This document shows, piece by piece, positions 11,801-23,202 of a DNA stretch of 64,000 bases (the first letter of the stretch is position 1; every line of letters starts with the position of its first letter). Source of the DNA: Pseudopyrenochaeta lycopersici. Lineage: Eukaryota > Ascomycota > Dothideomycetes > Pleosporales > Pseudopyrenochaetaceae. The stretch covers positions 930,001 to 994,000 of the forward strand of contig NHZP01000015.1 of assembly GCA_003313425.1 (NCBI GenBank), written 5' to 3'. Both the position numbers and the translations under genes were made by a program. The notes under the pieces were generated by a model. The model saw nothing but the letters and a program-made list of their open reading frames with translations, made no database searches and was not told where the DNA came from.

Positions 11801-12940
11801 CGCTATAGAGCGAGCAATTATGATTTAAACAGGGAATTGTACTCGTAGAAAGACCACATCATCGTGGTCATCGCCACCATGCGGCCGGACTTGCTATCTT
11901 TTTGAAGGCGTCCTTAAACGAGTATCTCGTAATGCCAAAGCTCCTTGTATTCTTCAGTTGGCGGTAACTGAGAGCATCTGATGTGTCGGTATCTTTGTGC
12001 TTCGGGCCTGGGGAGCGACCTATGCGCCTCTTATGTTTCTCTGTCCCTTTCGCTGTAGGAGAAGCTCTTCTGGAATGATACCAGAATTGTGTAAACGTCT
12101 AAGCAATGACAAAGTTCGCTCATCTTCTGAATGCAAAACAACTCCACGCTTACGTATTGTCCGGGTCTATCCTCAACAGGCTACCGCATTGGGCGAACCC
12201 TGATGTCTGCTTGGCTAAGGTTTTATTCTGTTTATTTGATGTTGCTAGTGGATATATCACGCCATGGCCCGGAAAATCCATCTCTACGTCGCTATCCTCA
12301 TTCACCTGATTGTTGTCATTGTCGGAAAATCCTTCTATATGCTGGAACTCGATGCCGACAAGCCACACGCTGTGAACTATAGCCGAATCCGGGATGAGAT
12401 GGCGAAGGCACAGGTTACGAATACATGAGAAGTGAATAGTTGGTAATAAACTGTGAAAAAAACTGGTGGCTGCCTGGTTCAAAATTCGAGGTACAAGAGA
12501 CTATGTGACACTGACCTTAAATCGGCAATAAGTGATTGCTACAAACGATGAAGCTTTCCAATGAAAAAGCGACGTCTGAAGGAAAGCACAAAAGCTACGA
12601 GAAAGCAGATTTACGTAAGCATTATTGACGAAAATCACCGCGCAAGAGAAAGAAAAGAAAGACAGTTACTATATCATTTGTTAAAATTTACGGAGGGGAA
12701 CAGTACTATCTAGATGTAACACTTAGAACAATATATTAGCTAATCCGTAATCTTCGAAGGGGATTCGGTTGTAATGGAGCAATTAGTACGTTCCTAAAAG
12801 TATGATTTAATGGAGATAGATAAATGATTTTTGATGTTGCGGTCGATTAGCCGCTATATTAAACTTCTATATCTATCCCAAAGTTCGCTCGATCTTCCGC
12901 GTCATTCGCACATCCTACGGCGTCTACTATCCAACGAATG
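11801..12940. other. Degraded, A+T-rich flank of the transposon relic
   Basis: No intact gene. Open frames at 11997-12382 and 12150-12482 overlap on opposite strands and carry no domain; part may be further decayed transposase. The last 400 bases before 12940 are A+T-rich. Confidence 0.45.
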
Positions 12941-14227
12941 TCATTGAATAAGCGTCACTTTCTTGTTGCGCAACAGATCAGCGTTGAAGGCATACTTCGG
13001 TCGCATATTGATGTGCAAGTCCCGGCCGTCATCTTCACTGTCTATTATTCCTGTACCGCGACGGCCGCTGCTATACTCTCCCTGATTAGAGCCTTCTTCA
13101 GATGAGTAGCTCGAATCCATGTAGACCACGTTGTCAGGGGCGAGAAAATCGCGGTCGATGCTGTTGCCGCGCCTTTTCTTACATATGGTGGGTGCTCCAA
13201 ACTGCTTAGTGGTAGTCTTTGAGCGGTGCTTGTTGGGCGACTTTGTTGATATAACAATAGAGGACTGTACAGTGTTTCGAAAATTATTGCGTCTTATCGT
13301 GGACTCTGCTGCGGGCCTGGCCGGGCTGGCTTCAGGTTTCTTTGGATCCTTTTGCTTCCCAACTGGTTCTGGCGGTGGCTCATCAGCGTCCCACTCTAGG
13401 AACAACTCACACGGATCGATCTTTACCATGGCCTCGCCACTTTCATCGTGTTTTGTTGGAAGCAAAGATATCATTCCATTACTATGCGGAGAGGCACTGA
13501 TAGCACGAACAGCTCGCTTCTGTTTGAAGTGTCTGAAGCCGCTCCGAAGTGAGTCCCAGGGTTTTGGTTCGATAGCCCCATCGTACTCGTTATCACTGTG
13601 TACCAGATTGTGTGAAAGTGATTTTTTATTATTGGCTTCAGTAAGCGGCTGCTTGATCCTGAGGTTGGTCGGTACCATTCTGGCACGCTTGTTATGCATC
13701 TCTCGAATCGGAGAATGTGTGCATAGAGCTGGTACTGATTGTCTCAGAATACACTCGGCTGGCGAGCCAATTTTTGATATCGGCGAGTATATGCTTCTTG
13801 CGGACGGAGCTGGAAAAGAACTGCTAGGACTGTATCGACATCGATCGAGACCTGGAGTCAAACTACCCATGGACGTAGGAAGAATTGGAAGCGAACTGCA
13901 TGTGTTAATTCTATGCCTATGCAAAAATCAAGGCAGTTGTCAATACATTGGAGCGGATGATACTTCTTCAAAATCCTCCTCATCGGCGATATTGTCTTCA
14001 TTGTCGCTGCTTAGAATAATGGGAGTGGTCTTGGAGGCACCCAACCGTGTGTGAGGCACTACAGGCTTTGGGTGCCTATCTTGTTTCGGGTGAGAGGCTG
14101 CAATTGTCATTTTTAGTTTTGCTGTTGATTGGCTTGACCTGAGCTTCGCTTTCGTTACTCGACCACGCTTCTCCTTTCCTGTAGCCGGGCCCATGTTGAC
14201 TGTTCGCAGATTTCTGGCATACCCCAT
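12941..14227 (-). CDS. Hypothetical low-complexity nuclear-type protein
   Basis: I do not recognise it. Two exons, 14227-13947 and 13895-12941, flank a 51-nt GT-AG intron and join in frame to 411 residues. The sequence is basic and disordered: a Lys/Arg-rich N-terminus with KEKRGRVTKAK, an acidic patch with SSDNEDNIADEEDFEEVSS near residues 70-90, a Pro/Lys-rich middle (QKDPKKPEASPARPAA), and a Ser/Glu-rich end with DSEDDGRD. Clusters such as CKKRRG could act as nuclear localisation signals. The start at 14227 is the first ATG of the frame, but an upstream exon is possible because another minus frame continues to 14375. The open frame of over 300 codons without a stop is the main evidence for coding. 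Confidence 0.55.
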
Positions 14228-15321
14228 CTTCGGCTTTTGGATGATACTGATGTTGCGTTTGCGGTCTTTTAGGGTAAAACGAGCAATTTGGATGTGTGAG
14301 GACGTCGGTGTACAAGTATCTTGGGTGATTAGGGTTGTCGGGGTGGTGGAGATCAGCGAAAGCTGGCGTTCCCACTATGGAGAATCCTTACCTCTTGCCC
14401 AGCACGCGCATGGAAAGTAATATCGCTGATACTAAAAGAAAACAGTGCGGGCCACAAGGACACACAGTTCTCTACGAAGTGAGGGGCGGCAAAGTAGCGG
14501 ATTGGGTCAAAGGGCGACGGTAAAGGCGAGATAGAAAGCGTAAAGCGAGCAGAACATGGATGCTTCAGCGAGCGCGTAGATGTAGAAAGTTATCTCAACA
14601 ACGGATAGTGACGGTATTGGGGGGGTTTTGTTGTTTGTCGGTGTTGGGGCGTTGTAGGTAAAGGTGAGGACTCTTTTCTATCTTTGCATTTTTCTTACTT
14701 TACTAGATCCTTACCTTGACAGTCTAAACCATAAAAGCTGACCTCTTGACTGCTTAGACGTGACGCACTCTTTGTTTATAGCACTTTTACCCACTAGCAG
14801 CCTCTTTTGACGATCATCGGGTTTAGCTATAGGAGCTGATTCAACCAAGTGATAAAGCGAGTGCATAGGTAGATGATTTTTGATTGATATTGAAAGCCAT
14901 TGAATAAAGCATCAAGAGAGAGATGAATGATGAAGCTGATATTCGCCGCCTGCTGCCTTAGGCTCACCTCGGTGCGGCACTATTGTCATTCTGTCTGCGC
15001 ACCGCTAATTGGCTTGAATTGTCCCAATGTACACCCGCTAGCCTTCTTAATCAAGTGTGGCGTAAAGACGCGCATCGAACATTTGAACGATTTGCGGGTA
15101 TTACAAAGTAAATTGAGAAGCGGTTGGAAGAAAGGTGTTGGAATCGTAAGAGACGCCGCTACGTCATACCCCAACCCCCTCCTGCCATGCTTAAACGTGC
15201 AGCGGCAGGCGCATCCAAGCTCAAGCTCACCCTTAACCTCACCACGCCTACTTCCCACGTATTCAAAGGACGTTGCACAGGCCAGCCATCACGCGTCTAA
15301 TGACCGCCATCATCGCGCCGC
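14228..15321. other. Intergenic, divergent promoters
   Basis: This 1.1-kb stretch lies between the low-complexity protein (-) and the BTB gene (+). Small overlapping frames at 14927-15343 (+) and 14986-15258 (-) show no domain. I see no repeat or RNA gene. Confidence 0.45.
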
Positions 15322-16347
15322 ATGGGATGGCACGATCGCATAGTCTATCAGCGTGACTTTGCATATAACACTCGCCGATCACGAATGGCGAACGGCAGCA
15401 TCGGCGATGTGCCAGCCGCAACCTTTGCTGAGTACGTAGATGATCCTTTCCTCGAGCATAATGAGGGGCCAGGCGCATCCCAGACATCATCGGAAGAGGA
15501 GTATGAACGTTTGGGAAATGCATTGCCCAGTCACGCGCCTCAATTGGAGCTCGCGCAAAAGCCCGCGTCTGCTTCGCGATGTATAGCATTGCGCCCAGGC
15601 CTGACGCATCGTCTCTACTCCCATCGTCTGCACGTGCGAGCAAAAGCTAAGTTGCAACGCGATAGACTGCTCTCCGGCCCCATGATAGATATCTACGTAG
15701 GCGAGTCCAAGCGCCACTGGTCGCTACACCGGAACCTGCTATGTCACCACTCTGAGCTCCTCGAGTCCGAGCTCGAGGGAGACGCAGACGGAAGTACCAG
15801 GAAAGACAAGCTTGAGCTGCCCGAACATGATCCTGCTGGCTTCGAGCTGCTCGTAAAATGGCTCTACCAGGGCAAGCTTGACGATGTCTCGGACATGGCC
15901 GACGCCAACCATAAGTACGACTACGCCGTCAGCTGCCACAAGCTCTACCTTTTGTGCGACCGCTTTGATATGCCGCAGTTGAAGAATGTTGCGATGGATC
16001 AGTATAGGAAGGGACTAAACGAGGCTGAATTGGTCCCTGACGCCCAAGAAATTGACGACATCTACCGCAAAAGTCCAACAGGGTCGCCCTTTAGACAGCT
16101 CATGACCCGGATTGCGGCACGGCAGATTATGGACCCTGGCAGCGAGCGGGACGTCGAGACGTATCGCCAATGCTTCGAGAATAATCCAGATTTCGCCGTC
16201 GACCTAGTCAAAGCGATCAAGCTTGGTACTGGTGGCATGTTGTTTGAGGATCCTACAGATGCCGGCAATGAGTGCGAATACCACGATCACGAAGCTGGGC
16301 CTAACTGTCATGTCAAAGGGAAGGGCAAGGCTAAGCAAGGTGAATAA
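15322..16347 (+). CDS. BTB/POZ-domain protein
   Basis: BTB domains mediate dimerisation and often recruit substrates to Cullin-3 ubiquitin ligases; in fungi many such proteins are uncharacterised. The single exon encodes 341 residues from the ATG at 15322, or 320 from the in-frame ATG at 15385 (MANGSIGDVPAA), which may be the better start. The BTB core begins near residue 115 with MIDIYVGESKRHWSLHRN, followed by CHHSELLESEL, then FELLVKWLYQGKL and a helical segment with LYLLCDRFDMPQLKN. About 100 residues of C-terminal helices and a His/Cys-containing tail (YHDHEAGPNCHVKG) follow. No MATH, Kelch or ankyrin repeats are visible. The stop is followed by a possible splice donor (AG|GTGAAT), but I see no reason to extend the gene. 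Confidence 0.82.
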   Translation: MGWHDRIVYQRDFAYNTRRSRMANGSIGDVPAATFAEYVDDPFLEHNEGPGASQTSSEEEYERLGNALPSHAPQLELAQKPASASRCIALRPGLTHRLYSHRLHVRAKAKLQRDRLLSGPMIDIYVGESKRHWSLHRNLLCHHSELLESELEGDADGSTRKDKLELPEHDPAGFELLVKWLYQGKLDDVSDMADANHKYDYAVSCHKLYLLCDRFDMPQLKNVAMDQYRKGLNEAELVPDAQEIDDIYRKSPTGSPFRQLMTRIAARQIMDPGSERDVETYRQCFENNPDFAVDLVKAIKLGTGGMLFEDPTDAGNECEYHDHEAGPNCHVKGKGKAKQGE

Positions 16348-16707
16348 TCCCCATTCTTGTTTCACTGCCCTGTTGCATGCCTCTCCACTACTAGCAGGCG
16401 TGACACTCCATCCATCTCTTTTCGTCCGCCCGAGACGCATAATAACATTCATTAACCAGTAAAGAAGACTCCACCGCTCCAACGCGACCGCATATCCGCC
16501 AAATCAACCCCCTCCACAAACTCCGACCAGCTGAACCTCCCTCACCACCCTCCTCTAAAAATCCCTCGCCCTCTTCCTCCCCGTCAAGCTCGCCCTCAAG
16601 ACGGAATAGGCGTAGGTCCTCTCCGTCGCCGCCTCACAAGTCCGGCGAGTTCGACAGTTGGCACATCGAAGGAGACAGCCACGGCGACTCAGCCACCCAA
16701 TCCCGAC

Positions 16708-17643
16708 ATGATGAAGGACAGGGAGAAGGACATAGAACGGTTGCGAAAGGTGACGCCGCCGGAGAGACAGAAACGCCAACAAGAGCAGGGTCAAGTCAGC
16801 AGATCGGACATGCCGGAGTCTCACCCAGCCCCAGACGAGCCCCTGCAAAGCTCAGAAGACGCGTCTCACCAAACCCAGGATAGAATTGTGACAGAAGAGT
16901 ATAATGAGAACACGGAAGGAGTGACTAAAGGGCTGCAACGTACGCCCTCTCGACGGGGAATTTGGGAATGGGCAAGAGCTGGGACGGGACGACTAAACAT
17001 CATTGGTAGATTGCCACATCCTGAATGGAGAGTGCCAGCGGCGACCAAAGCCTCAGCAGAGTTGATCTCGCCGCGCACATCAGATATTAACACATCGTCT
17101 GCTACCCAGGATGACTTCAGTGTGCCCTCAGCGACGAATACGCAGCCAGACAATGAAGAAAGACTGATGGAGCTTGCGGCTGCTAAGATTGAGGGGCTTG
17201 GCATATCGGACTCCAACATAATCACATCGCCTTCATTTTCGCAGACCAAACGCTCCTCTGACGAGCTAGTTGCAGCGTCATCTACGGCCAGCACGCCCGC
17301 AAATCTATCGCTCAACGCTGAAAATTGGTCCAAGGGCGATATCAGCACGCCATCAGCCGCTTCAAAGGAGAGTCCACCCTCTACACCAGAGACGCCAACA
17401 CCACAGCAACGCAGAAGAGATACCCCCACGGAAACTGAGAGTACGCTTACGCACTCTACATCCAGCAAGGATGCACCACCCACGCCAAAGCGTGCGACTG
17501 AGGAAAAATCTCCACATGGCACCACGCCCAAAACGAAGCCACTATCCACAAATACACCCAGCCCTCATCGCATTCCAAAGTACAAGATTGCGCTAGCTTC
17601 TAATCTTCTCTCACCTGCGAGAACGGGCACCGCTTCGACATAA
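16708..17643 (+). CDS. Hypothetical Ser/Thr/Pro-rich disordered protein
   Basis: A single open frame of 311 codons begins with two consecutive ATGs at 16708/16711. The N-terminus is charged and may be helical (MKDREKDIERLRK). One compact segment, RRGIWEWARAGTGRL near residues 84-98, has the only aromatic cluster. The rest is rich in Ser, Thr, Pro and Asp/Glu with repeated SP/TP dipeptides, suggesting many proline-directed phosphorylation sites. The C-terminus has a basic patch (HRIPKYKIALASNLL). A second frame at 16462-16750 is also open and has an SR-rich stretch, so an upstream exon or a different start is possible. No family recognised. Confidence 0.5.
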   Translation: MMKDREKDIERLRKVTPPERQKRQQEQGQVSRSDMPESHPAPDEPLQSSEDASHQTQDRIVTEEYNENTEGVTKGLQRTPSRRGIWEWARAGTGRLNIIGRLPHPEWRVPAATKASAELISPRTSDINTSSATQDDFSVPSATNTQPDNEERLMELAAAKIEGLGISDSNIITSPSFSQTKRSSDELVAASSTASTPANLSLNAENWSKGDISTPSAASKESPPSTPETPTPQQRRRDTPTETESTLTHSTSSKDAPPTPKRATEEKSPHGTTPKTKPLSTNTPSPHRIPKYKIALASNLLSPARTGTAST

Positions 17644-17878
17644 TGCTCTTACATATAAGATCGTTCTTGGTCCGATACCCTTTTTGTACAAACAAGCACC
17701 TGGCGTTTGGATGAAATGGGACATGACTGCTACATAATGACATATACATCTTAGGATCGGTTTTCTTAGTACCCACGTTACGTGTAGAACACGTTTACCT
17801 AATTTGCATGTAATTTCTTCTATATTTCTAATCTTACGAAGATCCAGCCAGGGATACAAGGAACAACGTGTGATGCAT

Positions 17879-18520
17879 TCAACCACAAGCAGGCAGCGCT
17901 CCCGCACTCGTACTCGTTTGCGCCAGACTCACTTCCGCCGCCCTTCGCCTGACTAGGCCTGGGAGCGTCTCGCCCCCAGCTTTATTCCACTTCGGCAATT
18001 CTTCCGCTATGACGGTATTTGGATTCTCGCCTGCATTCAAGCGACGCAGCAGAGTCGATGACTGAACATTCCCGCCTCCAACATTGAACGTCCACGACAC
18101 CAGTGCGCCGTATTGATTCGCGTTCAGCACAACAGCAGAGGTGGTGCGGAGTGTGATGGTCTGTTGAGGTGCCTGCCAGGTTGTATTAGTTTCAGTCTTC
18201 GTGTAGACGGCACTTGTGTTATTAGCACTAGCGTCGCTTACCTTGAGATCACTCGCGAGTAGCTGCGACGCTGTGGTTTGCGTCAAGGGAAATGAATAAG
18301 GGACCTCTGAACATCCGCTGGTTTGGCACAAGTGCCCATATCCGACAGTTGGGAGGCCAATTGGATCTGGCGCTGGTGAAGGAACGAAGCCTTCGAATTC
18401 CTTGATCAAAGCAACTGTTGCCGCATTGACATTAGGACCAGTGCATTGTCGTGGTACGATCGGTGTAGCAAAGGCAACCGAGACTAGGCTGAGGCCAGTG
18501 AGTAGGGAAGTAGTGTACAT
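17879..18520 (-). CDS. Secreted GH24 (T4-type) lysozyme
   Basis: Predicted to cleave the beta-1,4 bond between N-acetylmuramic acid and N-acetylglucosamine in bacterial peptidoglycan. The start is the ATG at 18520, giving a signal peptide (residues 1-19, ending AFATP). A 69-nt intron with GTAAGC donor and GGCAG acceptor, inside the continuous open frame (18242-18174), should be removed, leaving about 190 residues, typical of fungal GH24. Motifs in order: EFEGF with the catalytic Glu at residue 43, GYGH at 60-63, an NQYGALVSWTFNVGGG helix, LLRRLNAGE, and a C-terminal helix with LPGLVRRRAAE. A TATA-like element lies about 70 nt upstream. The family is frequently considered to have entered fungi from bacteria or phage. 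Role inferred: antibacterial defence or bacterial feeding. Confidence 0.9.
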   Translation of the reverse strand: MYTTSLLTGLSLVSVAFATPIVPRQCTGPNVNAATVALIKEFEGFVPSPAPDPIGLPTVGYGHLCQTSGCSEVPYSFPLTQTTASQLLASDLKVSDASANNTSAVYTKTETNTTWQAPQQTITLRTTSAVVLNANQYGALVSWTFNVGGGNVQSSTLLRRLNAGENPNTVIAEELPKWNKAGGETLPGLVRRRAAEVSLAQTSTSAGALPACG

Positions 18521-18590
18521 GTTGATGACTATGGCGCACTGTCGTATCTTGGATATTTGCACTCTCTCAACCGGAGTGACCAACGATCGC

Positions 18591-18600
18591 TTTAAATATT
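18591..18600 (-). promoter_or_regulatory. TATA-like element upstream of lysozyme
   Basis: On the minus strand this reads AATATTTAAA, about 70 nt before the lysozyme ATG. Spacing fits a TATA box with a short leader; it has not been tested against background frequency. Confidence 0.35.
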
Positions 18601-19241
18601 CACGCACTCTTACGCACCTCGCCTACTTCTTTTACTTCGTTCCTCGCCATTCCGCACAACATCCGCCAAGTCCCCCTTGTTCGCCGGCCTTCTCACGAAA
18701 CCTCACACAAAAACGGAAGGTGTCTCTCTAAGATCGGCACGACCTCGTCTGCCTCGGCGAAACCTTTCCTTACACCCGCTGCGAACCCCATGTCCAGAAA
18801 TTGTATACAAAGGTGGTGTTCAAGTTGCCAGCCACCGACATCATGGTGAGTGCACAGCCTCGGGCGTGGGCTCTTCGAGTGGCTCAGGAGCATCGTTGCG
18901 TTGAGAGTGTTGCTGGTAAGGGTCGTGTTCGAGCTGCGGGTCGATCATCAAGATCTGCACGATCGACAGGTCAAGTTGCTGCAGGGATGACGAAAGATAT
19001 ACGCTAAATACGAACGTATGAACATAATGGCTGGTAACGGGTGCACTTGCTATATCCGGTAAGGAACTTGTTTTTCGAAGATGAAAGCCTTTGGGTGTTG
19101 TCGAAGCGTACGTCAGAATTGGCAGAGGGATTTCACAAGAACGTGAGGTTCAAACAGAATAATATGCTCTCGCACAACAAGACTTTCGGACTTGTTAGGG
19201 AAAGTTATCATTTACTCAGTTCACGGTATTTTCTCCACGCA
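18601..19241. other. Intergenic between lysozyme and SEC5
   Basis: About 640 bases. A plus-strand frame (18801-19007) with a splice-donor-like ATG|GTGAGT at about 18842 hints at a small gene, but the translated parts match nothing I know and no second exon is clear. Otherwise empty. Confidence 0.35.
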
Positions 19242-22200
19242 TTAGCGCCGCGGTCTGTCCTCGCCCTCTGCCCGCTTAACCCTTCTGAAGCACGCAAATT
19301 GGACCTTTGTACCTTCTCTCAAACGCTTCAGCGTACTTCTGAGGCTACCCAATTCCTCTTGTAGCCGTACCCTCGCTGCATTATCTGTCTTTGCATCTAG
19401 TACTTGATAAATATCTGTCTGGACCTGACTTGCTGCCTCAGTTGTATACGACGCCAAAGTCTGTGCCATAAACTCGACATCTAGTGTGGCCTGCATAAGC
19501 TGCGGTAGTGTGATTTGTGCGAGTTGGGGAGATTTAAAAGTATTGATCAACGACGTTGTCGTGCTTTCGAACAAAGCACGAAGGATTCGTGGTGTGAGTG
19601 GGTAGCTTGTTGTGCTGACCTCTGTATGCACAATGACCAGGTCCAAGAGCACCGTAAACACGTAAGGACTTGGATCTCTATCTGCGACACTCTTTTTTCC
19701 CGAGCCAAACTCTGGATTCGGCGCCCAGGCAGGACTGAAAATGCCAGATTCGATGGTGCTATTGATCTTCGCGGCGTGCGGTTTAGTGTAGGACTTGAAG
19801 AGTTGTGTATCAAGCTGTGACAAAACGTCTCGGATGCGATTAGTTTCATCGGTGAGCTGCACGCTGAAAAGAGTTTCGAAGAGGGAGAGGAGTTGCGGCG
19901 TGATATCGGACTGAAAAGCGGTCATGTTGGACAGAGTAAGTAGGAGGCGGATGGGCTGTGTTCAAGTCAGTAGCTGCCTTTACTCACGTTATGAATGAAA
20001 CGTACCTGCTTATTCGCATCGACCTTGCCCCAATCGCCATCCAGATCTTCTTGTTCATCAACAGTCAAGTCATCACCTTTGTCCTCGAATTCTTCTCCGA
20101 GTGCCTTCCTTCCCTTCTCCGCGCACTCGACCATCCCGCTAAGTGTGCGGTACAAGCTTGTCACAAACTGGCTCCTGACCATTTGAAGTAACTTGTTGCT
20201 CGGCGGAACAACAATATCCACCCTTGTCTTGGTAGAAGCCTCAACGTATAATATCTTTTGTAAGTTTGTGAGCAGAAACGTTTGCACAGCCAAGAAGCGC
20301 TGTGGTAGATTTGTGGTATCTTTGCGATCTGCATTCCGCGTCCAGTCTTCGAGAACCTTGAGCTTCTCAGCATCAGTGTTCCAAGCCGCACAAACAGCTT
20401 GGGTACAGCGCTCGCGCACACTGCCGAGCAGCAAGCGTAATACCTCATCCATACGCGATGATGTTCCAGTCTCTGGAAGCCGAAGCGATGCAAGCTCGTT
20501 CGCAGCCGTTCCAATTAATACAAGCGTCCTTGACAGATAGTGCGATCCTGAGAGAGCGTTTGAGTTGGGAGGCCAGAAAGCATATTTCTCCCATGTCTCA
20601 CCGCGGCTAGGTGACGGAGGCGGTATGTTATTGGGATCAAGACGAAATCGTGACCCTGTAGTCGGGCTCAGGGCTGCGCTGAGCGGTGTCCTTGGTGTGG
20701 TCGGGGTCGGTGTGGTCGGAAGCGGAGAAAAGAGTAGCGATACATCCTCGATCGGAGGATCAGAGAAGAAAGAATACAGATGATCTCGAATGATATTGAT
20801 GAGTTCCGTCGTACCTTTCTCAAGCTCAATCTTCTTCTCGTCGGAGATTCTGTGGTGAATTGATGATTGATTCTGGTGACCCGTAGGCATATTCCTCTGC
20901 GCTCGCCCAGAAATAAAGGACTGTGCAATCTCCCAGTATTCAACAAGCTCCCCAAGCAGACCCCCTTTGTTGGAGAGGAGGGTGTTCATGGATGCATAAA
21001 CATGTTCCCAGAACTCAATAACCTTTGGCGCATCCAGCTTCGACGGCTCAGCAGTGATGTTACTACTTGTTGGAACCGAACGAAGGTGCTTCTGCAGTGA
21101 ACGCAGACTCGGCTTCTCACCATTTGCCAAATGACGACGCAGGATCTCAACCTCGACTCTTGACCGCTCGCATGTGGCGTTGAGGCGGGACTTGAGATAC
21201 TCGTAGCGTGAAAGCAGCCAAATCCAGATTGGATTATCCTCCACGCCCAGCTCGAGCATGATTGATATGATGCTTAGGTATTGATCAGATTTGGTCTCTT
21301 CGCCACCAATCTGAAGGTTGGTGAAGTGTGTAGAGGTAAGTCGTTTCCACGAATCTCGCTTAAAGTGCTCGACTTGCCGCTCCACATCTGACCACATCCT
21401 TGCTGTTACGATGACCTGGTGTATCTGGGCATCAGTGAGTGGTGTCTGGGAGGAGCTGGCTTGCTCGACTATTAATCGAGCTTCTTCAGCGTACTTCCGC
21501 GCACGCTTGTATTCTTCGGTGATTGTCTCGTGGTCCTTTCGCCGTATGGCTTCCTGAAAGATAGAACCTAGCTCGAACAGGCCCCGGTGTTGCTCTACAG
21601 ACTCCAGGATAGACTTGAGCGTCTCTTCTCGTTCGCGACCATTCAGTGCCGGACCCCACACCTCTTCTGCCTTGACTGCGACTTCAGTGAGCGGAACTTT
21701 AATGCCATGCACACCATATTCGCTCTCTTTGACCAGCGCGTTTTTCTTCTTCTCTGCGGGCACCGGCTTGATCATGCCCGGCGCGAGGCTATCGCTCGTC
21801 TTCCTGCCAGAAAAGCTCGAGCGACTGGCACCTCTTGAGTGCTGGGGCTTCTTAGGCGACTCGGGCTCCTTGCCTTGGTCCCGCATTTCATTGTACACGC
21901 GGTCGATTGTGGCTTTCGCGCCGACGAAGCGCTCGAAGTTCGATTCGACAAGGACCTTGAGCGAGGCTGACTTCTTCTCAATCGAGCGGGAGAGGAAGTC
22001 GAGGCCTGCGAGCAGCGAGTCGGTGGATGCATCGCTATGTACTTGGGAGAGGAAAAGCGAGGGTGAGAAGGTCGTGGAGCTCAGCAGGAAGCGGTTGCCT
22101 GTACGCTGTATTAGGCCTGCAACAGCCGAGTTTCGAGTATGCACACTCACGCAGCTTAATATCGTCTTCTACCTGGATATTCCTCGTCCTCAGGACCTGG

Positions 22201-22490
22201 ACGACGCTTGGGTACATGCCCAATGGGTCCTGCTCGTCCTTCTGCACCAAGTTCTCCACGCCATCCTTCGATCGCTCTGCACCCGGGACCTGCCGCGAGT
22301 ATCGTGATCTGTCCTCCAACACCGAATATCGGGATCGCGAGCGCCGAATTGGTTGCGTAACGGCTTTAGGAGCGGGTTCGTCGAATTCATCGTCCTCATC
22401 TGCTACGTTCTTCTCGTCTGGCCATGCTGCAGGGTACAACGTTGTCAGGTTGTACTTGTTGAGGATCTCCGTTTCTATTGCCGGGTTCAT
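19242..22490 (-). CDS. SEC5: Exocyst complex subunit Sec5
   Basis: Sec5 is one of eight exocyst subunits that tether secretory vesicles at sites of exocytosis such as the hyphal tip. Three exons, 22490-22151, 22116-20006 and 19955-19242, join in frame to 1054 residues, the normal fungal length. The N-terminus carries a fungal Sec5 segment with ENLVQKDEQDPLG and VEDDIKLR leading across intron 1 into NRFLLSSTTFSPSLFLSQVH at about residue 120, the best-conserved block of the family. It is followed by a coiled-coil region (SIEKKSASLKVLVESNFERF) and the long helical-rod domain. The short first intron (34 nt) is near the lower size limit but is the only join that preserves this block. The ATG at 22490 begins MNPAIETEIL. 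A conserved housekeeping gene. Confidence 0.95.
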
Positions 22491-23202
22491 TGCAGAGACA
22501 AGAAGCAAATTGTGTTGTCGAACTTCAGACTTGAGGTAGGGCTGCGCTTGAAATGTACCCCATCGCTCCACACATAGCTTCCTGCGACGTGGCTGCATCT
22601 GCCAATCAAATCTCCACATGACTTGGCACATGGCCCACCTTGACATGGAGATTAGCACAGCACGCTTCCAACGTACAACACACATAGCCTATGCTCACTC
22701 TCTCGATCCATATCCGCCCGCGAGTACTTACCGTTCATGTAGTCTCTCTCACTCTTTCTGCTATGCGATCAACCTATTCGCATGTGTCTCGTGCAATGAT
22801 TCGTCGTGCAAGAAATATTCACACACTTCTACCTCATGACAAAGTAACCCACAGCCATTGTAAAGCTTTATACTGGAAACATTGGCTATACTCTCTCACT
22901 AGTATCAACCGTAACGGGCTCAATTTCTGAAGAATGCCACTTAACTACGACTTATGCTAACTTTACCGCCTTGCTTTTATATTACCTCTACAATAACCAG
23001 AATGAAACTCACCCACTGCCCAGTACACCTCTCTTAGACCTAAAGGCATATATAGGTGGCTTATAGTACTCTAATACCGACCTTACTGCTGTGTACTCTT
23101 TCTTGCACTGCGTTGCGACCTCCACTTGAATCACGACCAATCTCTTCGAAAGCCTTTCACTACCACCCCATTCTAAAACATTAACACTTCAATCTCGATA
23201 CT
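22491..23202. other. Intergenic, SEC5 promoter side
   Basis: About 700 bases, pyrimidine-rich on the plus strand from 22690 to 23200, with no supported gene. It should contain the promoters of SEC5 (-) and of the disrupted gene (+). Confidence 0.45.

Noticed and set aside
16463..16750. Open SR-rich frame upstream of the disordered protein
   Set aside because: No ATG in frame and no clear splice to a neighbour, so I did not add it as an exon, although it may belong to that gene.
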